This document shows, in pieces, positions 33,901 through 44,988 of a stretch of DNA of 51,177 nt. The stretch spans positions 168,095 through 219,271 of the forward strand of contig NW_003214508.1 in the NCBI RefSeq assembly GCF_000006405.1, written 5' to 3'. Each line of letters starts with the position of its first letter. Position 1 is the stretch's first letter. Position numbers and translations under genes: made by a program. The notes beneath the pieces were generated by a model. The model saw nothing but the letters and a program-made list of their open reading frames with translations. It was not told the origin of the DNA and ran no database searches. This DNA comes from Perkinsus marinus ATCC 50983. Taxonomy: Eukaryota > Perkinsozoa > Perkinsida > Perkinsidae.

Positions 33901-36900
33901 ATGATATCGGTATTAGCCTGTAGTAGGTCGTCGTCGTTCTTGGTGACACCACTGATGTAGGTCCAAGTGGAGCCTAAGCTCCGGCGTCTGGAGAGCACGG
34001 GGCTGCAGAGTTTGGCTATAGTGCACAAATCTCATTTGGTAGTAGCACATGTTGTGATAGTTGTGGTATTACTAGTGTGGGAAAATACTCACGTGATCAA
34101 CTACATGTGTGGGTGACAATATAAAAATTCGCCGACAAATGAAAAATTTGGGGAATTATTGTTGGTTTCTGTACACTCTTACCATTGCGAGGAAACTCCT
34201 GGGCTCAGTTGAGGAAAGCGAACATATATTCATACTCCAACAGTGTGTGTTACCACCTTTTATCTCAGCGTGTTGACGACTCGTTGTACAGAGTTATTAC
34301 GGATGCCGGCTTGGACAAGGCCCTTGAGGAGGTCATCGGTATGGACTCTCAACAGGTGTGTTCCTATCGTATTTCTTCATCGTAGTATCACTTTTCAACA
34401 GCTCGGTGAGTCCCTCTTGGTTGGCCACAACTTCGCTCCAGCAATCATCGACCGACCCCCTCTAGCTGACTGGGTCCATGCCCAATGCCAGGGCAAGTCG
34501 GGTCTCATCTTTCACAATGAGAGGAGACTGGTCGACGCTTTAGCTCAGTTTACGGCTAGGAATATAGGTGAGACTGCAGTTCTTTTTCTTACCAATTTTC
34601 TACATCTTCTTTACAGCATCGGATGCTGGCACTCGTCGTTTCTTCCGTCGAGCACTGTGGCGTCGTGCTCATGTGTGTACTATGCCCGTGGGCAACTTCA
34701 AACCGTCCGCAACCTCCCCGGACTATCTGGTCACTCGGCTGTGTATGAAGCCTATCTGTTCCTGTATTGGTCCTACTTGGTCGAGGATCTGTGCTTTGGA
34801 GGCTCAGGGCTCTATCACTGTTGATATCGTCTGGGCTGATTACGAGAACCCCGATAAGATAGTCGTAGATACTTTCACAGAGGCGCAGATGTCTTCTAAC
34901 TACAGTCTAATTTTCAAGGCTATTCAAGCACTAGAAAACAACAAACCTGTACCGTCTGGGAATCATGGTGTGCTTATGAAGTACTGCCGACTTGGACTGC
35001 TTCTACATCAGTGGACTCAGTCTCGTCGGGCGAGCGCGGGTGTGATGGTATCGGAAGCAGTAGAACCTAATACGTTGCTTGGAGAGGACTGTTATTTGCG
35101 ACGCCTTGTTGAGATGTATGCTATTGGGCAAAGTGACTGGCGAGAGTTCGTCTTGGGTGCGGCCAGGCAGGCGGTGCAGAGCATTTACATGAGTATGAGG
35201 AAGGAGATTAGGGCTCGTATGAAGAGGGAGTCTGATAGGATCATCGCTGAGAACTGCGTAATGAGGCTCTCAAGGCGTAGTGAGGCATTCGAGATGTGTT
35301 GTTGTTGTTATGGTAGGCTGCGGCACTTGGGAACATCATAGGTCGCCGAGGCTATGAGCCTAGCACTGAGGCGGACTCTGCTGATACCAACGCGGAGGAT
35401 GCTGCTGGTGCTGGTGAGGATGATGATGAGGACTCACCTCATGGGGGGATGGATGATGTTGACTTTATGGAACGTCAAAGGGATATTGATCGACAAGTGG
35501 CATTGAGGAAGTTGAAATACTTCAGAGCCTCAGCCGTCGTTATGGAGAAGTAGGAGGAAAGCTTTTATTACGTAGGGTGTACACGTGTATGTGGTAGGGT
35601 GCAGAACGGGACGCGGTGCCACTTGGTCACTGCTGATGTCGATGGGACACTCCTTGATGTCACACAACTTGACTGGTTAGTAGCGCCCAAATCAGGTGAT
35701 GACGATGATATTGATGGTGTGGTATGGAGGTCTTCTTGTTGTTGTTCTCAGCTGAGGATCGCCACAAGGCTGATATGAAGAAGTTCGAGGATAAGATATC
35801 TCGATACGTCCCAGCAGTGGTGGTGGTATGTGCTATGGACATCCGTTGTAGAGGCCTCATGAGGGACCTCTCTGATAGCTGCTCTTGGGTAAGGCTCGTC
35901 AGCCTTGGTGTTGGATGATGATGGCATTCAGTTGGTGTCGACCCACCCTGTACTGAAGCAGAGTAAAGCAGTGTTGCCATCCCCTCAAGTGGTGTGGGGT
36001 GATCCTACTATACCCCGGATCGTTGGTAAGTCCTTATGGCTACCTATGCTCTGTTGATGGTGTATTCAGCCATGCGCTCGAACAAGGCTGAGAAGGATGG
36101 CCTTACGTACTTGCAGAGGCTTGGTCTGTCGATGTGCCGGTGGGTGCTGCTATTGAGGTGAAGTTCGATGCATGTGTTGTTGTGGTAGGTTCATGCAGGA
36201 CCCCCTGGCTGAGACTGTACAGTTGTGGTCTGATGATGCTAGTGGCCACAGTGCCTTACAGGACATACCACTTGATTCGTGCCAGGTAGGCGAGGGAGCT
36301 CTACTGCTTTCATCCACCCGTGTTCAGGCCAACTGTGATCGGTTCACGCTCCGGGAGGCGTTGTCGCATGAGATTATACGTCGTGTGAATCAAGTGGGAG
36401 TTGACCTTAATGTCAGTGCGAGGTGTCCACATCGTGCTGGGGTGTTGAAGTTTGTGGCCGGCCTTGGTCCTAGGAAGGCGAACATTCTATTGAGGAGGAG
36501 CGGTAGGGTTGTATGTTGTTGAACTCTGGAGAGGTTCCTTGATGTTGTTGTCAGATGTGGTCGTGAGAGGCCTCGAAAGGGAGGATGTCAGTGAGGCCTG
36601 GAAAGGGCTCAGCCCTCGACAGGTGGGCTCAGCCAACAATATTAGGCTTTAATGAATCGTTGCTCAGGCACGACTACGGCAGTTGCTCGGCGATGTGGTA
36701 TGGCAGAATTGTCAGCCTTTCCTGAGGCTCTCGCCTGACATGGAGAAGCTCTTGCAAGCAGTAGCTGCCGGTAGGCTGGTCGCTGCAGTTAGTGGTGATC
36801 TACCGCGCCGCTTCGACAGGTAAACGCAGAAGCTTCAAGAAGAACAGGCATCGTGGGAAGACCGACGCGGATTGGGATAAGAATGAATTCGACGAGTCAG

Positions 36901-39875
36901 AATGGAGGCATTAATTTCAGTCATTCTCAAGCGTCGTATTGATTTCAGGGCGCGCGGAGTTCTGTGTCCGGTCCACGGCGAAGACGTAACATTCGAAGAG
37001 GTCCTTGCCGCTGTATCGAACCCCCATCCCTTCGAGTTGACACGATTGGCTAGGGACACCTGGCCAGGTGAGGGCTGTAACGTTGAAGTCGGCTACAGTC
37101 GCTCTTCTCAGTTGCTAAGGAGGCGTGCCGTATTGCCTGGCATTCCTCGGGAGCGGCAGATGCATCTGACGAGAAAAGCATGCTCTCGCTCATAAAGAAG
37201 CGTATGTGTCTACCGGTGAGCTGTGTGGTCGTGGTCTTGGTGTCGGACAGTCATGGTCATGATCTCTTTTAGACGACTATGCAGGACTTCGAGGCGGTAT
37301 CGGCTAATTTGGAGGGTCTCGTTGATGCTATGCTGAGTAGTGATGATCTACCTGAACAATATACTGATCATGAGGTGCTGTGCTTCTGAGGCGACAATTG
37401 GAAAAAATACGTCTGGTGTGTTCAGGTTGACAAGGGGGCATTGAAGGCAGAAATGGTCGGGTATATAAAGCATGATATTGCTAGTGAGATTCACAGGTTG
37501 GTCGCCTCACTTGCCCATGGGGATATCTTATTGCTGTTATCAGTCCATACTATAATTACTCCTCTCGTTGGGAGCCTCCTACGGCGCAGGCAGTGTTCGA
37601 AGCTTGTACTGGTGAAACGGCACAGTCCCTCAGAAAGGTAAGGAATTGATTCGCCATAGGGATTGTCGATGATTTATTGTCAGAATACTGTCGTACAATG
37701 TGAAGTGATTGACGGTAGCTTTAACGACAAGGTTAAGGTTCGATTGCTCCAGAATCGCTGTGATGGGCTCTTCTTCAAATGGGATAAGGTAGGCGTATCC
37801 TTGAGTGCATAGTCGTGGTGGAAGGGTGTTGTCTGTAGAGAAATAACGAGATAGAGAATGCTAAAGGCAACTGGAATCAGGGCGATCTCCTCACAGCTCG
37901 AGTCACTCACATAAAGCCGGATGTGTACGACTCTGATGACCACGACAGCTACCTCAACTGTGTGAAGAGGAGTTGTGCTGGTGTAGGTTCAAGGTGGACG
38001 TAACTGTTGAGGACATCACTGATTATGAGCAGAGGGAGATAATAGATCAGGATCCGAAGTTGGTCGCTAAGAGCGATGACTTCCGGTAGGTTGTTGGGTA
38101 CCTTGAATGACAGCTGCAGCAATGGTCTTAGGGAACTCCGCGGCCTCGGGAAGGTGGTGGTCACTCAGAAGCAAGGTCTTGATGCTGCCGCTTCTATTCG
38201 TGGTCGGCGTATCATCAGACATGACAACTATAAGGAAATCTCCCACAGTGCTGCGATGGCCGTAAGCACTGGTCAGTCGTGTTTCTGCTGAGTCCTTCTG
38301 TGTTAGTATCTTGAGTCGCCCTCCATCCCAATAGGCGAGGTCCTATTCCGACCTAGTACGAGCCATCAAGGTCATTACATATGCATGATCAAGATCAAAC
38401 AAGGTGAGTGATTATGTTCAACGACTTGATGTAGAGCTTTCCCTCAGGCAACAGAACCAGCACTGATTGGGTGAAGCAATTCGTCTTCCAAGAGGCCAAG
38501 AGTAAATTCACTCAGCAGGCAGCTCAACAGAACACCCTGGGAAATGCCAAGATGGTTTATAAGGTTGGTCAAGGCTCGTCCTCTGCTCTCACAGCTTCCT
38601 CTCCGTTTGCAGTTGCCTGGAGAGCCTGAGGAATTTGACGAGTTGGATCAGATCAAGGCGATGATTGTCGAACCGTGAGTCCATCCGCATTGGAGACGTT
38701 ACGTGAGGTTCTTATTGATAGTTATATGAAGTATCTCACGGACTTCACCAATTTCGATAAGTATCAGGGCGGTAACGTGGAGCAGGTTAAGAATCTTGTG
38801 GTAGCCACCAAGTTAAGTAGCACTACTAAACATGTAAGTGGTCAGTAAGAGGGGAGGCTTGGCAGTGGTTTGTGAAGGTTGCGTATTTCCTTACTCTGGA
38901 CGAAAGGAAACCTATGGGAGGTGCTGCAGTGTTGTTGTGGGCTGGCAAGAGGGATCAGTCGGGAAAATATGCCGTTATTGAAGAGCCTGTTCACATCACC
39001 CATCGAGGGTAGGGAGCGAGCACTTTCTTAGTCCCAGACTGGCGCTCTCTAGATTCAAGCTGTGGAATGCTGGTCCTTTCAAGAGCGTCAATCGCATGAT
39101 ACAGTGGTGGAAGCAGGAGGGGTTCTTCAACCGGAAACAGTACGTCCTCTAGCTCCGTCTTACCTTAGTAGGGCCGTCCGGGCAGATATGTGAAGGAGTA
39201 TCGGGATATTGCCTTGAAGCATCAGGCGGCCGTGAAAGCCCAGCAAGGGGCGCCTCAAGTTGCTGAGGAACAGAACAGTAAGCTGTCAGAGTGGTAAGGA
39301 GGGCTTATCATACGATGTCCAGATAACGACGAAAAGAATGGCAACGATACCTGGAAGGACTGGAAGGTATTTTTAACAACTGTTGTTGTATGGTTAGCAT
39401 TTGGGCGTTTCTAGAGCTCTGGCCAGTCTTGGTATGACAATGGAGACAAATGGAATAACGGAGGCGGAAGAGGAGGAGCCTCGTGGAAGCCGAATGACTG
39501 GGGCAACTCTTGGGGTAACTCAAGTGGTGGATGGAATCACAGCAATGAAGGAGAAAGGGGGGACAATGCAGGCTGGAAATATGTACAACGTCCACTTCAG
39601 CACTCATCGATCGTCTTACATAATCGATGTAGAATTACCAGTCGTGGAACCAAGGTAACAGTGGTGGCAACTTCGACAATTGGCGGCATCAAGGAGAGCA
39701 TCAATCCTACGGTGGGAAGAGCTACTGGAGTGGCAACAATGATGGTGGTTGGACTAAGGACGAGTGGGGACAGTGGAAACGCACCGGTAGGCTACATTTG
39801 AGTCTCGACTCGAACTTCATGACCCTCTCAGGCGGTGGTGGCGGTGGTGGTTCTTGGGAGGGATGGCACCGCTGA
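30965..39875 (+). CDS. SPT6: SPT6 transcription elongation factor / histone chaperone, many introns, WG/GW tail
   Basis: Binds histones and elongating RNA polymerase II in the nucleus. The start at 30965 gives MALKRGASEEAGSSRNKRKK then acidic exons to about 32700. Core blocks follow in family order: EVFGDARV (about 32540), FDPEEVAARFVTAKDQA (about 32735), IPERYQ (about 32850), EAKWIYAKIRE, GRGYEIPTIWNG and DLWTIMDFDRQWVDIKK (33370-33540), the helical block SDWREFVLGAARQAVQ (35130), the YqgF-like region, NQVGVDLN and KFVAGLGPRK of the helix-hairpin-helix (36386-36478), an S1-type domain with KVKVRLLQNRCDGLFF (37720-37790), and tandem SH2 parts with EVLFRPSTSHQGHYICMIKI (38330-38400), EFDELDQIKAMIVEP and MIQWWKQEGFFNR (39090-39140). 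The last 500 bases encode a Trp/Gly-rich tail ending GGSWEGWHR. More than twenty short introns are likely; most were placed by frame only. One intron (34039-34243) carries repeat copy 3. Confidence 0.94.
34070..34240 (+). repeat. Dispersed intronic repeat, copy 3 (introner-like)
   Basis: Blocks in gene sense: CTAGTGTGGGAAAATACTC, ATCAACTACATGTGTGG, GACAATATAAAAATTC, GAAAAATTTGGGGAATTATTG, TTGGTTTCTGTACACTCT, GAAACTCCTGGGCTCAGTTG and AGGAAAGCGAACATATATTC. The inferred intron 34039-34243 begins GTAGTA and ends CCAACAG; splicing it joins HKSH(F) to VCYHLLSQRVDDSLYRV. Confidence 0.8.
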
Positions 39876-41309
39876 TGTTTGTCGCGTCGAACGTATAACT
39901 ACAATCTCGAAGAGAATGTTGACCATTCACCATTTATCTAGTACAATAACGGTCTCTATCCTTCTCTTTTTGTGTTCGTTTAGAGGTTCAGAGGTGAGTA
40001 CGAACCCGTGACATATGTCAGCGCGGCAGGTATGACTAAGCCCATTCCTACAGGAGGGTGTGAATCGCATATTCTCCACCCTTGAGGCTGCCAATGAATA
40101 CAATTAATAATATCAGGGAGAATCACACGTTCTCAAAGCTCGCGCAGCCAATACCATTGGGGAGAATGTCTATGCTACCTCAAGGTATGCCTTAGTGTAA
40201 TCAATTCCTCTAAGAGGGGCCGCTATGCCACCTCAAGGTATGCCTTAGTGTAATCAATTCCTCTAAGAGGGGTCGCTATGCCACCTCAAGTTATGCCTTA
40301 GTGTAATCAATTCCTCTAAGAGGGGTCGCTATGCCACCTCAAGGTATGCCTTAGTGTAATCAATTCCTCTAAGAGGGGTCGCTATGCCACCTCAAGGTAT
40401 GCCTTAGTGTAATCAATTCCTCTAAGAGGGGTCGCTATGCCACCTCAAGTTATGCCTTAGTGTAATCAATTCCTCTAAGAGGGGTCGCTATGCCACCTCA
40501 AGGTATGCCTTAGTGTAATCAATTCCTCTAAGAGGGGTCGCTATGCCACCTCAAGGTATGCCTTAGTGTAATTAATTCCTCTAAGAGGGGTCGCTATGCC
40601 ACCTCAAGGTATGCCTCAGTGTAATCAATTCCTCCAAGAGGGGTCGCTATGCCACCTCAAGGTATGCCTTAGTGTAATCAATTCCTCTAAGAGGGGTGAC
40701 TATGCCACCTCAAGGTATGCCTTAGTGTAATCAATTCCTCTAAGAGGGGTGGCTATGCCACCTCAAGGTATGTGAATCTCAATGTGTGCCCTGGTGCAGG
40801 CTGCCAATCGAACCAGCTAACTGGTTAGATGGGAAGACCCATTACGCTAGCGCATCCCGAGGTAACCCCAGTTTCGACTAATCCCAGGATTCAGTCTCAC
40901 TGACATCGTTGACAGTCAGCAAGGCAGCGAGGAGGTGCTTCGACCGGAGAGTTGAGTCGATCACTGTGTGACAAGACTTGTGATCCTCGCCCAACTATAG
41001 ACCACCAAAATAATGTTCCACACTAGATGGTTATTGACAATTCGAACCAGTTGATGACCGTGGAATGGAAACGATCTAATCAATGAGTGTTAGCTATCCA
41101 CGATGGTGACAAACGAGTTAGGCATCCTAGTAGGGTGCATGTCGAATAGGTATCAGTTAAAGAAACTGGATGAGGCTCCTCAAGAGACGGGAAATTTTCA
41201 CCTAGAGAGACAACACGCAGGCAATTGGCTGTGCCACTGGAATGATTTCATACGAGTGATTCCCGTACCCTAAGCCGCGATTCTCTAGGGGGACTTTTCA
41301 ATATTCGTA
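39876..41309. other. Intergenic between SPT6 and the kinesin gene
   Basis: Dominated by array B (40168-40773). Outside the array I see no coding segment. The 530 bp before 41310 probably holds the kinesin promoter. Confidence 0.5.
40168..40773. repeat. Tandem array B, 53 bp x 12 (last copy partial)
   Basis: ctatgc starts at 40170, 40223, 40276, 40329, 40382, 40435, 40488, 40541, 40594, 40647, 40700 and 40753, an exact 53-bp period. The unit holds tcgctatgccacctcaaggt, atgccttagtgtaatcaatt and cctctaagagg, the last being a perfect 11-bp palindrome. Copies differ at only a few bases, so the array is young or homogenised. Confidence 0.98.
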
Positions 41310-44300
41310 ATGACAGCACCAGCAGTAGATGCTAATATCAAGATCTACCTACGTTGTAGACCGACCGGGAATGCTACCAATAGGATACATCCATCTGTTG
41401 AAAATAATACGGTACGATCCTCGCTCAAACGCCGCTTGGGAAGAGTTTATCCGGCTCAGATCGACGTCAGGGTAGGACCTGATGAGGATGAGCGAGGCAT
41501 TGAGGTGACCAAGGTGAAGAAGAGTCTGTTGCCGCCACTTCGGGCATCTTCAGAGCTATATAAACAATTCTCGAAATCGGTACCGCTTCAAATGCGACAA
41601 AGTGTTCGGAATGGCTGCTCGCCAAGATGATATTTTTGACGTCGTAGCTCGGTAGTAGTTGAAGCGATAACTGCATGCACGAACGAATGAGTTCAGACCA
41701 ACAATAGAAGAGTGTCTGAAGGGAATTAATGGAACGATATTCGCATACGGCCAGACCGGGTCAGGAAAAACCTTCACTATCACTGGAGGCACTGAAAGGT
41801 ATTGAATTCTTCCCCACTCATTGCTAATGCTGCGAGTCATACAATAGGTATGTCGATCGGGGAATAATACCTCGATCTGTATCATACATATTTGAACGCA
41901 TCGGGAAGCTCAGTGACGCGCAGTACAGAGTAAGAGCATGTGGTGGCCTCAGAAGTGTATTCTGAGTTTCCTCGAGGTGTACATCTCTTATCTTGAAATA
42001 TACAATGATAATGGGTACGACCTTTTGTACAGGGAATCAGATGATGTCAGCGAACTGGTAGAAAAATAGATTGATAACACTTGAGCGTGTATTCATCAGC
42101 ACAACTTGCCGTCCGTCAGCTTACAGGAGGATGAGGACGGGCAAATGCATCTCCGGGGACTTAGTGTCAATACGGTACCTAACGAAGAGGAAGCATTGAA
42201 CCTTCTATTCTTGGTAACCTCTCGCTGTGCGAGAAAAACTAGCGATGCTCCCAGGGTGATACTAACAGAGTTGTAGCAGAGACGCCTATGAACGATTCCT
42301 CCACGCGGAGTCACTGCATGTTTATAATCTGGATCGAAGCCACAATACCAGGTCTATTTCGACAGCCTTCTGGACGACGCGGAATAGAGATCAGGTTCGG
42401 ACACTGTTCGCCGAAGCAAGCTCCATCTGGTCGATCTGGCTGGTAGCGAGCGCATCAAAAAGGTTACTCACCCATCAGCGCTAAGTGTTAATAATTAACG
42501 CTTGTTAGACGCAAGTCGGCGGGCAGCTCGCGAACGAGTCGCGGTTCATCAACGTCTCCTTGCACTTCCTTGAACAAGTGAGCTCTGATGCTAAGTCGAA
42601 TAAGGCCAGGCTGTAGGTCCTCAGGTAATTGTATGTCTTCATGAGAAATCAATAGGGAAGCGTAGCCACATACCATACCGGAACAGTATGATGACCAGCG
42701 TACTCCGGTAGGCTCTAGGGTGGTATGGTGGGGATTGAAAACGACCCTGCAGGGATTCCTTGGGCGGCAACTGCCGTACTAGTATGATCGGAACACTCTC
42801 AATGGACGGTCGCTCCATCGAAGAGAGTAAGCCCTTATGATGATGAAGCGCCACGTTGTGCTGCAGGTATTAGTACTTGCCGGTTCGCACAGCGAGTGGG
42901 CCTCATTAAGAACGAGGCTCGCGTCAACGAAGAGGTGAACTTGACATCATCCAATTGTCCCATGAAGTGGCCCGGATTAGATCGATCCCAGCCTGCTCAT
43001 TCGGCGCTTGAAACGACAGGTTGCTGAGCTACAAGAGGAGCTCAGAATTCTCAAAGGCGACCAACAGGTGTGACTGCGGTCAGTGTTGGTCTAACTGCTT
43101 AGAATGAGCGTCTCAGGAAGAAGTTCTCACCTCGGAAGATCTGTCACACTTGAGGGCCTTGGTAGAATCATACATAAAAGATGGTGAATCTACTGACAGT
43201 CACCTCGTTTGCGGATCTATGAAGAAGGTGCTTACTATAGAGAGGAATAGATGGCTAGTTGCCCGTGCAGATCCAAGCATGCTTCTCAATACTACGCGAT
43301 ATGGTCACCAAGCCCATGACCGATACTGGTCCTATTATTGCAGCTAGAAGTGCCCCGAAAGGTAGCGATGAAGCCCAGGTCCAACAACTTCAACTACAAG
43401 TAGTGCCACTATAGACCGGCATTGGAACAGAAGCCTCCTATTAGATCGCTCAGCGAGATCAGGAGTTGGCGGTCCTACTGGGCATGCTGAATAAAAGTAG
43501 CGATTCGGCACTTCCGGAGGGCGGGTGTGATCAGTCGAGTAAGCGAGCTAGTTTGGATATTCAGAGTTCATATTAGGGGTGCTGCTCCTTATTAGGGGTG
43601 CGTCCTGCTGTTGATTCAAGTGGTGCTCAGGGGGGAGCCCCACATCATCCTTCAACTGTCGGGAGTGCTGAGTGGCTCGAGCACATCACGGGTACGTGGG
43701 CCGAGCTCGACTTACGACAGGGGAGGACTGCTTTTATTAGGGGAGTCACCAGCGACTTTACTCCTTGATCGACAGCGATGCTTTGAACTATTCCGGAAGT
43801 CCATTCGCCGCACAGAAACATTAACTGAGAACAAGGAGCTCCTTCGGAAGCTTTGCGAGGAGGCTAAAGCCCTCGGTGGGTACTCAACCACGGTCTGATG
43901 TGTACATAAAGATGAGGCAGGTAAGGAGGCCAACACTGCGAGGGACATTGTGAACAGGGAGAAGGAGAGCATTGATAAAGTGCGGAAACGAGCCATTCTA
44001 CTCGGCCATGATGGAGATAAGGTAAAGTTAGGGAGTTCTACCGTGCATTGAGTTTGATAAAGCTCCCTGAGGAGTACGAGAAGGAGATACGATCGTGTAC
44101 CCAAAGCATTGAAGAACAGACAGCGGTGTACAAGGCATGCGCTGACAAGCTGCGAGGAGGTAAGGATGTAAACGTTGGTGTTGTCGAAGGTTTTTTAATC
44201 AGTCCGATCTGACATTGAGCGCATACAGAAGATGATGGAGCAGAGTCGTATGAGACTTCAGAAAGATTTCGAGAAATGGTATGCTAGTATCAGACGCCAC

Positions 44301-44473
44301 GTAGATGTGAATTCGCTGTCCAAAGAGACCAAAAAAGAAGTAAAGACATATTTTTGTAGAAAAGGCATACGCACGTGAAGGTGTAGATACTCGATAAGGC
44401 AGGAAAGGACACGGCTGAACATCTCCGTAAATACGAGGTGGCCAGGGAGAACATCCTCAATGCAGGCAGCTAG
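41310..44473 (+). CDS. Kinesin-9 family motor (KIF6-like), spliced
   Basis: Microtubule motor of the flagellar kinesin-9 group. The start at 41310 gives [20 protein letters not shown]. The motor domain reads across small introns: [40 protein letters not shown] with the P-loop at 41749-41772, then [19 protein letters not shown], a kinesin-9 hallmark, then [31 protein letters not shown] (switch I), and [12 protein letters not shown] (switch II). After the motor, [20 protein letters not shown] (about 43000-43060) is the family-typical neck/coil. The tail is coiled coil ([20 protein letters not shown]) and ends [11 protein letters not shown] 44471-44473. Exons between 42440 and 42960 are hard to join by eye, so I cannot confirm the whole motor C-terminal half. 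It is convergent with the synthase gene. Confidence 0.88.
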
Positions 44474-44988
44474 TGGCACCCTTGGCATGTCATGCTCCAG
44501 TTGAAAGCATTTCTTGTGAGTCTATCATGCGTTTGTGTTGCATATTATACTCCTGAGGGAAGAGACGCTCATGCGAATGTTCATTCTCAGCTTCTTGTTT
44601 AGGAATGCTTCTTGTAATGATCAGCACTCAAGGTGGGGATAGAATGGAAACGCTTTTCTACCTAGAGAAGTGTTTCTCATTTTTCCTTTAGTGCCACATT
44701 TGCGTCTATCTAGTCTACCTAAACTATATAGACGATCGAAGGTCACTTTCATCTCGAATCGCGGTGTGTGTGTTCCTTCCTGTTCCCCTTGGTTTTGACG
44801 CTTCCGTATCCGACTGTGAAATCAACAGTTGACAGAATGTCTCTGAAGCTATGCAGAGAAGTAGTGTATGTGAGAAGGAACGGTCTCGTTCAAGGATACA
44901 TAACACATAGTAGTATAGAATGCATCGAATCAGAGAGGACACAGAATGACGTGAAAAGCATCTCAGGAAAATACAAGGGACACAGACT
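44474..44988. other. Convergent intergenic region
   Basis: Between the kinesin stop (+) and the FAE1-type synthase stop (-). It holds both 3' ends. Open frames here are short and unrecognised. Confidence 0.5.

Noticed and set aside
40168-40773. CRISPR array
   Set aside because: Repeats are contiguous with no unique spacers, and the genome is eukaryotic.
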